Position numbers and translations under genes: made by a program. Below the pieces are notes generated by a model, which was not told the origin of the DNA, searched no databases, and was given only the letters and a program-made list of their open reading frames with translations. DNA of 64,000 nt from Verrucomicrobiota bacterium JB022. Lineage in GTDB: Bacteria > Verrucomicrobiota > Verrucomicrobiia > Opitutales > Oceanipulchritudinaceae. This document shows, one piece after another, positions 1 to 8,967 of this stretch. The stretch lies in the NCBI GenBank assembly GCA_030673845.1, contig JAUTCQ010000008.1, positions 1 through 64,000 on the forward strand, in the 5' to 3' direction. Each line of letters starts with the position of its first letter. Position 1 is the first letter of the stretch.

Positions 1-399
1 GTCTGGAACATCCCCTTTAACGGGCTGGCCATCGCCGCCGGGGGCGTCGCCACGGATCGGATCGTCCAGAGCGAACACTTCACCCAGCTCGCCCGCCTGC
101 TCATGCGCGAGGTGCAGGCTGCCGCCCGTGCTCACGGTCACTACATCCCGGACGACTTCCTGGAGTCTCAGATCGAGGAGACCCGGCACATGGACGCCTA
201 CAAGCCCTCCAGTATGCTCGACTACGTCGCCGGGCGCGAAGTCGAGGTAGAGTCGATTTTCGGCGAACCCTTACGCCGGGGGATGTCGAAGAGTGTTGTC
301 ATGCCCCGCCTGGAGACCTTGTATTACCTGCTCAAAGGGCTCTGCCCGCCGCCCGCGAAGGATGGCCACGGCAAGTCCAAGCACCGAAAGAAAGCCTGA
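1..399 (+). CDS. 2-dehydropantoate 2-reductase-like protein, C-terminal part (partial)
   Basis: The reading frame is open from the first base, so the N-terminal NADPH-binding domain lies outside the window. The visible 132 residues begin with a WNIPFNGL segment and continue with DYVAGREVEVESIFGEP. This is the pattern of the C-terminal helical domain of ApbA/PanE ketopantoate reductases (helix carrying the Asn, then the D-x-x-x-G-R-x-x-E substrate-domain motif). The family reduces 2-dehydropantoate to pantoate in pantothenate and CoA synthesis. Several paralogues with other 2-oxo acid substrates exist, so the precise substrate is not certain. The tail after residue 115 is Lys/His-rich and not conserved. 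trpA starts 11 bp after the stop, suggesting co-transcription. Confidence 0.72.
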   Translation, partial: VWNIPFNGLAIAAGGVATDRIVQSEHFTQLARLLMREVQAAARAHGHYIPDDFLESQIEETRHMDAYKPSSMLDYVAGREVEVESIFGEPLRRGMSKSVVMPRLETLYYLLKGLCPPPAKDGHGKSKHRKKA

Positions 400-410
400 C
401 CCTTTTTCCC

Positions 411-1211
411 ATGGACCGCATCGCCGACGCCTTTTCCCGTGCCAAAGCCGAGGAGCGCACGCTCTTTGTCTCCTACCTGTGCGCGGGCGACCCCGATCCG
501 CAGACTTCGTTTGAGGCCTGCCGCGCCTTGATCGACAACGGCGTCGGCCTGATGGAGCTGGGCGTGCCTTTTTCCGATCCGCTGGCCGACGGCAAGACCA
601 ATCAGTTGGCCGCCCAGCGCGCGCTCGAGAACGAGATCCGCCAAAGCGATATCTTTGCCCTCGCCAAGCGCGTGCGCGGCATTACGGACAAGCCGATCAT
701 CTTTTACACCTATTACAACCTCGTGTTCGCCAACGGGGTCGACGCCTATGTGCGTCAGGTCAAGGAAGCGGGCGTCGACGGCATTCTCGTGCTCGACCTG
801 CCGCCCGAAGAAGCCGGCGAAGTGCTCGAAGCCTGCGAGCGCCACGACGTGAAGACCGTTTTCATTGTCGCCCCGACCACTCCGACCGAGCGTCTGTCGA
901 TCATCGCCGAAGCCACCACCGGCTTCATCTATTACGTCTCGCAAGAAGGCGTTACGGGCGTCCGTAAGTCGCTTGCCGAGGATATCGGCGACAAGGTGGC
1001 GAAGATCAAGGAGCACATCGACCTGCCCGTGGTCGTGGGCTTTGGTATCTCGACGCCGGAACAGGTCAAGACGGTCGCCAGCGTGGCCGACGGTGTGGTG
1101 GTGGGCAGCGCCCTCGTCAACTGCATCGGCGACAACCTCGACCACCCCGAGCAGGGTATTGCGAAGCTCGGGGCCAAGGCTCGCGAACTCGTGGGCGGAC
1201 TCAGCTTGTAG
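411..1211 (+). CDS. trpA: tryptophan synthase alpha chain
   Basis: This 266-residue TIM-barrel protein has the family's usual length. It cleaves indole-3-glycerol phosphate to indole and glyceraldehyde 3-phosphate, and the indole is channelled to the TrpB partner. The two catalytic residues are visible: Glu49 in the segment MELGVPFSDP and Asp60 in PLADG, at the same numbers as in the E. coli enzyme. The glycine-rich phosphate-binding loops FGISTPEQV and VVVGSALV are present near the C-terminus. No trpB lies downstream; it would have to be upstream of the window or elsewhere. The gene follows the PanE-like reductase by 11 bp. Cytoplasmic, amino-acid biosynthesis. Confidence 0.97.
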   Translation: MDRIADAFSRAKAEERTLFVSYLCAGDPDPQTSFEACRALIDNGVGLMELGVPFSDPLADGKTNQLAAQRALENEIRQSDIFALAKRVRGITDKPIIFYTYYNLVFANGVDAYVRQVKEAGVDGILVLDLPPEEAGEVLEACERHDVKTVFIVAPTTPTERLSIIAEATTGFIYYVSQEGVTGVRKSLAEDIGDKVAKIKEHIDLPVVVGFGISTPEQVKTVASVADGVVVGSALVNCIGDNLDHPEQGIAKLGAKARELVGGLSL

Positions 1212-1317
1212 TCGCTTTTTGCCTACGCATCCGCAAGCTCGAATGCTCGGGTGGGGTAGCTAGTATCCCCTATCGTTTGGCTTGCTATGGCTAGTATGGG
1301 CACTTAAGAGTGTGACT

Positions 1318-3330
1318 ATGCTAGCTGTCTTGCGGTCGGGCCTTCTGTCTCGGGGGCTGTTTTTGCGTTTCCTGTTTCTGTGCTCGTTGGCCCTGTGCCC
1401 GAGTGCTGGCTGGGCTTGGTCTTGGGGCGTGAAGTGGCAGGAAGTCACGCCGGAAGAGATCGCGATGGCGGAGCCCAAGATCGACCCGGATGCGGGCGCG
1501 GAAATCCTCATCCGCGAGATGGAAGTGGACGACCAGCTCCGCACCGAGGTCGTCCGTCGCAACTACATGCGCTTCAAAGTCTTCGACCAGCGTGGTGTAG
1601 ATCGGCTCAACCCGATGAAGATTGAGGTGGAGCGCAAGGTAAAGGTTTATGGAGTGGCCGCGCGCGTGATCAAGCCAGACGGATCCATTCTCGTGGTGGA
1701 GAAGAGCGATATCTTTTCCCGCGAGACTTCGCGTGACGATGATGAACGCTGGCGCACAGTCTCGTTTTCCTTCCCCGGCATCGAGCCAGGCTGCATTGTC
1801 GAATACCAGTGGGATGAAATCGAAACCGGGCGTAATGCCAGCGGGATGTTTTTCCGTTTCGCTTCCCGTTATCCCACTCACTTGGCCCGCTTTCGGATCC
1901 GCCCCTTCATCACATACAACTGGACGGGCAACATGTTGCAGGGGGAAAGGCTGGAGAAAGGCGGAGCCGGCTACCGCGAAGTGGTCCTGCGCGACTTGCC
2001 CGCGCTACCAGATGAACCTTTCATGCCGCCTCGTTTCGACTATCAACCGTGGGTCAGCCTTTATTATACGGGCGACAGGCGGTATGGAAAGCCGGATGTC
2101 TTTTGGGGAGAAGTCGCCGATTGGCTGCATGATCACCAGCGGCAGCGCTTCAAGTCGCGCCGGTCGGAGATCCGCGAAAAGGCGGCCGAGTTGACGGCGG
2201 GGGCCAATACTCCGCAGGAGAAGATCCAGCGCATTTATGATTTTTGCACCTACCAGATCCGCAATACGCGCATTTCGTTGCCCGATGGCAGCTTTCACGA
2301 CATCCCCAAAGACCTCGACAACGCCGACGCCCCTGCAACGCTAAAGGCCGGGGTGGGGACGCCCGACGATATTGCCATCCTCTTTGGGTCGCTGCTGGAG
2401 GCAGCGGGCCTGCATGTGTCGCTCGCTCTTTGTAACGACCGCTCGCTCTTGAGCTTCTACGTCGAATCTCTCGTGCCCCAGTCTTTGCCCGACTTGATGG
2501 TGGCCGTGCGGATCGACGATTCCCGCTGGGTATACTGCAACCCAGGCGTGCCTTTCGTGCCCAACGGCATGCTACACTGGTCCAATGAAAATGGTGTTGC
2601 CCTACTGGCAGGGGAGAAAGAGCCGAGGTTCCTCAAGCTGGGCGCCTCCCCGGCGGGCGATACCCAAATCAAACGCAGGGCCATTGTGAGCATCGACGAA
2701 GAAGGAAAGCTCTCCGGCACTGTCACCTTCAGCTACACCGGCCATGCTGCCATTCGCCAAAGAGATATATACAATGGCGTTACCCCCGTGAAGCGGGAGG
2801 AAGACATGCTGGAGAAAACGCGGGAGATGTTGCCCAATGCACAGATCACCGAGCTGCAGTTCAAGAACCTGGTCGATTGCAACCTGCCCTTGGAGGTCAG
2901 TTTCGAGATTGAGGTGCCTGCCTATGCGGACGTCGCCGTGCAGCGGATCTTCATTCAGCCTTCGTTCTTTGAAAAGGGTGCCGAACCGGTGCTGAGGAAG
3001 GAGAAGCGCGAACATGCGATCCAGTTTCCTTGTGCCTGGGAGATGCAGGATGAGGTGCGCATTACCTACCCCGACGGCTATGAAGTGGAGGAAGGCCGGA
3101 CGCCTGTCAGCGTTGCCAACGATGAATACCTTACCCATCAGGTGGTCTTTGGAAAGGTAAAGGATCGCAACATGTTGATCTACCGTCGTCAGCAGGCGAT
3201 CAAGTTCCTCAATGTGGGGGCTGAAGGCTATGAACCGATCAAGAACTATTTCGACCTCGTCTATGAGCAAGACCAGCATGTGGTGACGCTGCGCCCAAAG
3301 CAGCCCGACCCGCTCGCAGCCGCCGAATAA
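1318..3330 (+). CDS. secreted DUF3857/transglutaminase-like protein with altered catalytic triad
   Basis: About 670 residues. The ATG at 1318 is chosen because it gives a clean signal peptide (Arg-containing start, hydrophobic stretch, then SAGWAW). A TTG at 1282 in the same frame would add 12 residues. The N-terminal half matches DUF3857 (VRRNYMRFKVFDQRG, later FSFPGIEPGCIVEYQW). The middle is the transglutaminase-like fold, but the catalytic segment reads GVGTPDDIAILF where the family has YGDCKDKxxLL. Cys is thus replaced by Pro (residue 349), the expected Asp becomes Asn in the CNPG segment, and the usual His segment is also lost. It is probably a non-enzymatic periplasmic or envelope protein. 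It is followed 12-15 bp later by an intact paralogue, so the two probably act together. The substrate is unknown. Confidence 0.75.
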   Translation: MLAVLRSGLLSRGLFLRFLFLCSLALCPSAGWAWSWGVKWQEVTPEEIAMAEPKIDPDAGAEILIREMEVDDQLRTEVVRRNYMRFKVFDQRGVDRLNPMKIEVERKVKVYGVAARVIKPDGSILVVEKSDIFSRETSRDDDERWRTVSFSFPGIEPGCIVEYQWDEIETGRNASGMFFRFASRYPTHLARFRIRPFITYNWTGNMLQGERLEKGGAGYREVVLRDLPALPDEPFMPPRFDYQPWVSLYYTGDRRYGKPDVFWGEVADWLHDHQRQRFKSRRSEIREKAAELTAGANTPQEKIQRIYDFCTYQIRNTRISLPDGSFHDIPKDLDNADAPATLKAGVGTPDDIAILFGSLLEAAGLHVSLALCNDRSLLSFYVESLVPQSLPDLMVAVRIDDSRWVYCNPGVPFVPNGMLHWSNENGVALLAGEKEPRFLKLGASPAGDTQIKRRAIVSIDEEGKLSGTVTFSYTGHAAIRQRDIYNGVTPVKREEDMLEKTREMLPNAQITELQFKNLVDCNLPLEVSFEIEVPAYADVAVQRIFIQPSFFEKGAEPVLRKEKREHAIQFPCAWEMQDEVRITYPDGYEVEEGRTPVSVANDEYLTHQVVFGKVKDRNMLIYRRQQAIKFLNVGAEGYEPIKNYFDLVYEQDQHVVTLRPKQPDPLAAAE

Positions 3331-3345
3331 CACAAGATCCCTTTG

Positions 3346-5313
3346 ATGATGCCCTTCAGTTCTCGCCTTCTCTGGTCTGCGCTCTATCTGATCACACTTG
3401 CGTCAGCCGGCGTGGCTGCGCCAAAGCTACCCGCATGGGTAGAACAAGCTCGCCAGACGGCTATCCCCGCGGCTTATACCTCCGCACCGGCGGTCGTGCT
3501 GAACGATGTCTCCGAAGTGGAAGTGGCGCGTTCGGGCAAGATCGAGAGCCGCACCTATTATGCCGTTCGCATCCAAAACGTGGAAGGGCGCGAATATGCA
3601 TCTGCCACCCTTTCCTATAATCTGGAGACGGACAAGGTCCGTGAGCTCAACGCCTGGCTCATCCTGCCCAACGGCGAAGTACGCACCTACAAAGAGCGTG
3701 ATTTCGCCCGTCGGGAGGAAAAACTCTCCCGCAATGTTTACCACGAGGGGTGGGAGCGTAGCCTGGATCTGGAGTCTGCGGCGGCTCCCGGTTCCATCTT
3801 TGCCTGGAGCGCCCGTTTGGAAGAAGATTCGATCTTTCCTCAGTTGATCAGGTATTTCGAGAAAGGGGTGCCAGTGATTCAGACCCGCCTGCAGTTGGAA
3901 CTGCCTGAAGGATGGCGGTTGACCACCACCCCGGTCAACAATCCTACCTACACCTATCAGGAGGAGGGCCTGCGGCACCGTTGGATCGCCAGCTACCTTG
4001 ACGCAGTCGAGTATGAAGAGTGGCAGCCAGACGTGGCTTTCCCTTTTCTTGGCATCAACCTTTTCCCGGCCGAGCAGGATCAGCGACGCGCCCGGATGGA
4101 GACTTATACCGACTGGAACAGCATTGCTGCCTTCCACGTTCCGGTCATGGACGGTGCTGCGACCCCTGACGAAGCGGTGAGAGCCAAGGTCTTGGAATTG
4201 ACCAAGGATTGCTCCACGCAGTGGCAAAAAATCCAGGCAGTATCGCGCTTTTGCCAGGCCGTAAGCTATGCCAGTATCGCGCTCGATTTGAGCAAAGGGG
4301 GCGGCTACCGGCCATACCCTGCGCCCACCGTGCTTAGCCGTAATTATGGCGACTGCAAGGACAAGACGGCCCTGTTGCGCGCCATGCTCTCCTGCCTCGG
4401 GGTTGAAAGCTATGCCGTTGCCTGCCTGGTTTCAGACTCGGATGCCGTCACGCCCCTGTGGGCATCGCCCATGCAGTTTAACCACTGCATCACGGCCTTG
4501 CGTGCCCCGGAAGGTATCGAAACTGGGGCTGCCGTGGACCATCCCGACCTGGGCAAGCTGCTGATTTTCGACCCAACTAACCCCTATGTGCCGGTGGGCA
4601 GTATCAGCAACAGCCTGGCAGGCTCCTTCGCTTTGGTCATCGCCCCGGAAGTGCAGCGCTTGCAGGCAATCCCTACCACGCTTCGTTCGGTGAAGCTTGA
4701 ACTGAAAGGCACGCTCACGCCCCGCGGCGGTCTGACTGCTCATGTGGAGGAAGTGGCGGAGGGCCACGAAGCGGTCCTCGGGCGCAGGCTCTACCGTAAC
4801 CATGGCAGCTCTCACTACGAGCAGGGGCTGCTCAACTGGATGCGTAGCGAACTGTCTGCGACCAGAATTTCCGCCTGGGACGTGACCGACGACCTCGACT
4901 CCGACCGCTTTACCGTGGGGCTTGATCTGGAGGCGCCGTCCTTCGGTCGTGCCTTGGGCTCGACGATGATGATCATCAAGCCCTTCATCAACTCCAACTA
5001 CATGCAGCGGCCCGACTTGGGCGAGAAGCGCGCAGCTCCCATCCGGATGCCCTATTTTTCGACGGAGAATGCCGTCGAGATCGCTTTGCCCGAAGGCTAC
5101 GTGGTCGATGAACTGCCGGCGCCGTTGCTGGTGGAAGATACCTTTGGGCGGGTCGAAGTGGAGTATCGCGAGGAAAACGGCGCGCTTATCGCGCACCGCA
5201 AGGTTTCCCTCAACGGTGCCACGGTGCCCGCTACGGAGCTGGAGCGGCTCAACGCCTTCTTCGATGCCTACCAAAAAGCGGGGCAGGGGCGCGTTGTGAT
5301 CAAGCGCCTCTAA
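3346..5313 (+). CDS. secreted DUF3857/transglutaminase-like protein, intact triad
   Basis: About 655 residues. Start codons TTG-ATG-ATG follow one another at 3343-3351 and the ATG at 3346 is preferred. A signal peptide ends near ASAGVAAP. The N-terminal DUF3857 region contains SRTYYAVRIQNVEGREYASA. The transglutaminase-like domain carries YGDCKDKTALL with Cys337, a His in QFNHCITAL and an Asp in LIFDPTNPYVPVG, so the Cys-His-Asp triad looks complete. The C-terminal region is beta-rich, as in the paralogue upstream. Members of this family are common as tandem pairs in Verrucomicrobiota and Bacteroidota, with no established reaction. Expected location is the periplasm or outer-membrane face. 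Confidence 0.8.
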   Translation: MMPFSSRLLWSALYLITLASAGVAAPKLPAWVEQARQTAIPAAYTSAPAVVLNDVSEVEVARSGKIESRTYYAVRIQNVEGREYASATLSYNLETDKVRELNAWLILPNGEVRTYKERDFARREEKLSRNVYHEGWERSLDLESAAAPGSIFAWSARLEEDSIFPQLIRYFEKGVPVIQTRLQLELPEGWRLTTTPVNNPTYTYQEEGLRHRWIASYLDAVEYEEWQPDVAFPFLGINLFPAEQDQRRARMETYTDWNSIAAFHVPVMDGAATPDEAVRAKVLELTKDCSTQWQKIQAVSRFCQAVSYASIALDLSKGGGYRPYPAPTVLSRNYGDCKDKTALLRAMLSCLGVESYAVACLVSDSDAVTPLWASPMQFNHCITALRAPEGIETGAAVDHPDLGKLLIFDPTNPYVPVGSISNSLAGSFALVIAPEVQRLQAIPTTLRSVKLELKGTLTPRGGLTAHVEEVAEGHEAVLGRRLYRNHGSSHYEQGLLNWMRSELSATRISAWDVTDDLDSDRFTVGLDLEAPSFGRALGSTMMIIKPFINSNYMQRPDLGEKRAAPIRMPYFSTENAVEIALPEGYVVDELPAPLLVEDTFGRVEVEYREENGALIAHRKVSLNGATVPATELERLNAFFDAYQKAGQGRVVIKRL

Positions 5314-5377
5314 CCCCGCTGCTGGCGAAAGGAAAAGGGGTGTTGAGCGAGTGTCCTATTGAGCGGTCCTTTTCACA

Positions 5378-5616
5378 GTGGCACCCCTCCAGGGTGCTTT
5401 ATTCTTCGAACGGTTACCTGCAGTGTCGGTTCGCTCCGCAAACCTCAACTGCAGGCTAAGGGATGGCATCCCTCAGGGATGCTGCATCATCCAGCAAGCC
5501 AGAGGCTTGCCAGCTCGTAGCCCGGGGTTGAGGTCCGCATAAGCGGGCCGATACCCCGGGATATTTAGCTCCCCGCAAAGGCACCCTGGAAGGGTGCCAC
5601 CATAGGACGTGCAAAC
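5378..5616. repeat. composite hairpin repeat, copy A
   Basis: This 239-bp block fills most of the gap between the DUF3857 gene and glgE. It is built of nested hairpins: an outer pair (GGCACCC at the left, GGGTGCC at the right), a middle pair around CCCCGGG, and a 55-bp core (5462-5516) that itself contains two palindromes, one on GCATCCCT/AGGGATGC and one on GCAAGCC/GGCTTGC. A second copy lies at 61151-61387. Outer parts of the two copies are in the same orientation while the core is inverted. No open reading frame or transposase is associated. It is probably a dispersed repetitive extragenic element. Nothing else is seen in this intergenic stretch. Confidence 0.8.
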
Positions 5617-5664
5617 ATCTTGTTGAAGGAATTCGCTTTTGCGAGCATTCACCCCAACGCGACA

Positions 5665-7635
5665 CTAGATCAGCACCTCGAAGATGTGGGCCGGGTTCTT
5701 TTGCGGGTCCAGCTTGATGAAGGCCTTACGGCCCTTCCAGCTATAGACGGGCTGGGTCGGGTCGTTGAGGTCGCGCACCCCGAATTCACGATTGGCGTCG
5801 ATGCCCATGGCTTCCAGCGGCAGCTCGATGAAGCCCTGCTGCGTCCAGTGCCAGTCCATATTGACGACGACGAGGATACGGCTGGAGCGGTCGAAGTTCT
5901 GCTTCAGGTAGGCGAGGAACTGCGGGTTGTCGGTCTCGACGAAGGTGATGTTGGCCGTGCGGCGCAGGGCGGCATGCTCGCGGCGCAGGTTGTTTACGCG
6001 GCGGATCTCCTCTTTGAGGTTGCCCGGCTGGTCCCACTTCCAGTCTTTGAGCTGATACTTCTCGTTGTGGTTGTACTCTTCCTTGCCGGGGAAGGGCTCC
6101 TTGTCCATCAGCTCGTAGGCGGGGCCGTAGATGCCGTGGTTGGAGCTGAGGGTAGCGGCGAGGATGTAGCGGCCGAGGAAGGTGGCGCGGTTGCCCTGCT
6201 GCAGGTCTTCGTGCAGGATGTCGGGCGTATTGGGCCAGAAGTTGGGCCAGAAGTAGTCGCGCACGGGCGTCTGGGTCAGCTCCTCCACGTATTCACGCAG
6301 CTCCGCCGGGTTATTGCGCCAGGTGAAGTAGGTGTAGCCGTGGGTGTAGCCGGCCTTGCCCAGCCAATACTTGCGCTTGGGGCGGGTAAAGGCTTCGGCG
6401 AGGAAGATGACTTCCGGGTGCTGCGTCTTGATCTCCGTGACGCACCAGTTCCAGAAGGGGAACGACTTGGTGTGCGGGTTGTCGACGCGGAAGACCTTTA
6501 CGCCACGCTCGATCCAGAATTCAAAGACGCTCTTCAGCTCTTCCCACAGGTTTTCCCAGTCCTCCGTCTCGAAGTTGAAGGGCAGGATGTCCTGATACTT
6601 CTTGGGCGGGTTTTCGGCGTACTGGACGGTGCCGTCGGGGCGCCACTTGAACCACTGCGGGTGCTCCTTCACGTAAGGGTGGTCGGGGGCGCACTGGAAG
6701 GCGATGTCCATCGCCAACTCCATGCCGTGCGCCTCCGCCTGCTCGCGGAAGAAGGCAAAGTCTTCAAACGTGCCCAGCTCGGGCAAGAGCGCCTTGTGGC
6801 CGCCTTCGGTCGAGCCGATGGCCCAGGGGCTGCCGACGTCTTCGGGGGTGGGGGTGAGGCTGTTGTTGCGGCCCTTGCGGAAGACGCGCCCGATGGGGTG
6901 GATGGGCGGCAGGTAGACGATGTCGAAGCCCAGGCGCGCCACTTCGGGCAGCAGGCGGGCGGCATCGCGGAAGGTGCCGTGCGTCACGCCATCGTGGGTG
7001 GCGGAGCGGGGGAAAAATTCGTACCAGGCGCTGCAGGCGGCCAGCTCGCGCTCTACCAGCAGGCGGCAGGGCTCGGCCAAGGTCGTTTCCAGCGCGCGGT
7101 TGGGGTAGCGCTCCATCAGGTGGTGCAGCTCGTCGCTGCGGGCAAGGCTGAGGCGCTGACCGAGGTCGCGCTCCTTGTCGCTCAGGAAGGTGCCCCAGCC
7201 CTGCAGGCGTTCCTTCTCTTCACCGATGGCGCGCAGGGCCGCCGCGATGACAAGTTCGCCACCGATCAGCAGCTCCACGTCGAGCTTCTGGCCGGAATCG
7301 GCCTTCTTGATAAAGCCTTCGCGCCAGCTGCCCCAGTGGTCGATCAGGCCGGCCACGGTGTATTCGTAGGCGCCGATCTCGCCGGGCGTCCAATGCGCGT
7401 CCCACTCGTCGTTGCCGAGGGGGCGCATGCGCTGCTCCTGCCAGTCGGTCGAGCCGAGGCGGCGGGTGCGGAGATAGACGCAGACGAGGTCGTGGCTGTC
7501 GGCGAAAACGTGGGCGTTAAAGTGGATCTGGTCTCCCAGCACGCGCTTGATGAAGAACTGGCCGCCGGGGATTCCGGGGCTGACTTGATCGACCAAGACG
7601 CGGCGTTGGGCGGGGGCTTTAAGCGAGGGTGCCAT
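5665..7635 (-). CDS. glgE: alpha-1,4-glucan:maltose-1-phosphate maltosyltransferase
   Basis: GH13 enzyme of about 656 residues that transfers maltosyl units from maltose 1-phosphate to the non-reducing end of alpha-1,4-glucan. The N-terminal beta domain (residues 15-115) is of the GlgE type. The barrel carries the nucleophile Asp385 in VFRVDNPHTKSF and the general acid Glu414 in FLAEAFTRPK, plus LPPIHPIGRVFRKGRNN near residue 245. The ATG at 7635 is chosen over an in-frame TTG at 7644. Either start overlaps the end of the upstream glgM gene, so the two are translationally coupled. Together they make the GlgM-GlgE route to glycogen-like alpha-glucan. Cytoplasmic. Confidence 0.93.
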   Translation of the reverse strand: MAPSLKAPAQRRVLVDQVSPGIPGGQFFIKRVLGDQIHFNAHVFADSHDLVCVYLRTRRLGSTDWQEQRMRPLGNDEWDAHWTPGEIGAYEYTVAGLIDHWGSWREGFIKKADSGQKLDVELLIGGELVIAAALRAIGEEKERLQGWGTFLSDKERDLGQRLSLARSDELHHLMERYPNRALETTLAEPCRLLVERELAACSAWYEFFPRSATHDGVTHGTFRDAARLLPEVARLGFDIVYLPPIHPIGRVFRKGRNNSLTPTPEDVGSPWAIGSTEGGHKALLPELGTFEDFAFFREQAEAHGMELAMDIAFQCAPDHPYVKEHPQWFKWRPDGTVQYAENPPKKYQDILPFNFETEDWENLWEELKSVFEFWIERGVKVFRVDNPHTKSFPFWNWCVTEIKTQHPEVIFLAEAFTRPKRKYWLGKAGYTHGYTYFTWRNNPAELREYVEELTQTPVRDYFWPNFWPNTPDILHEDLQQGNRATFLGRYILAATLSSNHGIYGPAYELMDKEPFPGKEEYNHNEKYQLKDWKWDQPGNLKEEIRRVNNLRREHAALRRTANITFVETDNPQFLAYLKQNFDRSSRILVVVNMDWHWTQQGFIELPLEAMGIDANREFGVRDLNDPTQPVYSWKGRKAFIKLDPQKNPAHIFEVLI

Positions 7636-8839
7636 GTTGGGCAATGATCTGGGCGTAGAGCTGATGGGTTTGCTTGGCGATGGCCTGCCAGCTAAAGGTG
7701 TCGACCGCGCGGATCCGGCCCGCCTTGGCGAAGCGGTTGCGCAGGGCCTCGTCTTTCATCAGGCGGTTGATCTGGTGCGCGAGGTCTTTGGAAAACTCTT
7801 CGGGGTGGTAGGGCGTGAAGGGGCTTTCCTGGTGTTGCGCAACCGGCACGAGGAAGCCCGTCTCGTCGTGCACCACCACCTCGGGGATGCCGCCGACGCA
7901 GGAGCCGACCACCGGGGTCTCGCAGGCCATGGCTTCGAGGTTGATAATGCCGAAGGGCTCGTAGATCGAGGGGCAGCAGAAGACGCTGGCGCCTGAGTAG
8001 AGCTGGATCAGTGTCGGCTTGTCGACCTTCTCGGCGATCCAGTGGATGCCCGAGCGCTCCTTGGAGGCGGCGGCGACGGCCTGCTTCATCTCTTCGGCGA
8101 TCTCCGGGGTGTCGGGCGCACCGGCGCAGAGCACCACCTGATAGCTCGGGTCCATGTGCTTGATCGCTTCGACGAGGTAGATGATGCCCTTTTGCCGGGT
8201 GATGCGGCCAACGAAGAGCAGGTAGGGCTGCTTCGGGTCGATCCCGTAGCGCTGCAGGGCCGAGGCGGCATCGACGGGGCGGTATTCCTCCGGGTCGATC
8301 CCGTTATAAATGATGTGGATACGGTTTTCCGGCACGTCGAAATGCTTCAACACGTCGGTCTTGGTGCCGTGGGAGACGGCGATGACGGCGTCGGCCATCT
8401 CCAGCGCAGTCTTTTCGACCCAGCAGCTGAAATCGTAACCGCCGCCGAGTTGCTCGCGCTTCCAGGGGCGCAGCGGCTCCAGCGAGTGCACCGTGACGAC
8501 CAGCGGGATGCCGTAGCACAGCTTGGCCATGATGCCGCCCAGATGAGTATACCAGGTGTGGCAGTGCACCACGTCGGCGTCGATCTTCGTGGTGTTGAAG
8601 TCGAGGCAGCGCTGGGCGGCGCCGAAGAGGCCCTGCAGATTGGGCGGGCAGGTGTAGCCGGCCTTGCTGAAGTCGAAGCCGCGCACGCGCAATGCTCCCT
8701 GCTGGAGGTTTTGATCGCCAAAGGCGCGCACATCCACGTCCATCAGTTGGGCTAGCTGTTGGGAGAGGTATTCGACGTGCACCCCGGCTCCGCCGTAGGT
8801 GTAGGGAGGATACTCGTTCGTCAGGAGCAGGGTTTTCAT
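7619..8839 (-). CDS. glgM: GT4 glycosyltransferase, probable alpha-maltose-1-phosphate synthase
   Basis: A 406-residue GT-B glycosyltransferase with the glycine-rich N-terminus [19 protein letters not shown] and the nucleotide-sugar motif [12 protein letters not shown] (the E-x7-E motif of family GT4). [10 protein letters not shown] marks the hinge before the C-terminal Rossmann domain. Family GT4 also contains ADP-glucose glycogen synthases of the actinobacterial GlgA/GlgM type. The overlap of its 3' end with glgE supports the role of making maltose 1-phosphate from ADP-glucose and glucose 1-phosphate. It is shorter than classical GT5 GlgA (about 480 residues). Cytoplasmic. A plain alpha-glucan synthase role is the alternative. 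Confidence 0.85.
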   Translation of the reverse strand: MKTLLLTNEYPPYTYGGAGVHVEYLSQQLAQLMDVDVRAFGDQNLQQGALRVRGFDFSKAGYTCPPNLQGLFGAAQRCLDFNTTKIDADVVHCHTWYTHLGGIMAKLCYGIPLVVTVHSLEPLRPWKREQLGGGYDFSCWVEKTALEMADAVIAVSHGTKTDVLKHFDVPENRIHIIYNGIDPEEYRPVDAASALQRYGIDPKQPYLLFVGRITRQKGIIYLVEAIKHMDPSYQVVLCAGAPDTPEIAEEMKQAVAAASKERSGIHWIAEKVDKPTLIQLYSGASVFCCPSIYEPFGIINLEAMACETPVVGSCVGGIPEVVVHDETGFLVPVAQHQESPFTPYHPEEFSKDLAHQINRLMKDEALRNRFAKAGRIRAVDTFSWQAIAKQTHQLYAQIIAQHGTLA

Positions 8840-8967
8840 CTGTCAGTCAAAAAGTAAGGGGAATCGCTAATAAACGGCCGGGCAGGGGGAGACGTTGTAC
8901 AGGCACCGGCCTCGTCTAGCGGTTTAAGCGCGTGGTGGCTGCTTGTCGAGTCTTGATCCTGCGCGAC

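Noticed and set aside
5620-7647. A 675-codon plus-strand frame opposite glgE.
   Set aside because: GlgE on the minus strand has complete catalytic motifs. The plus frame has repetitive Val/Gly/Ala composition typical of shadows.
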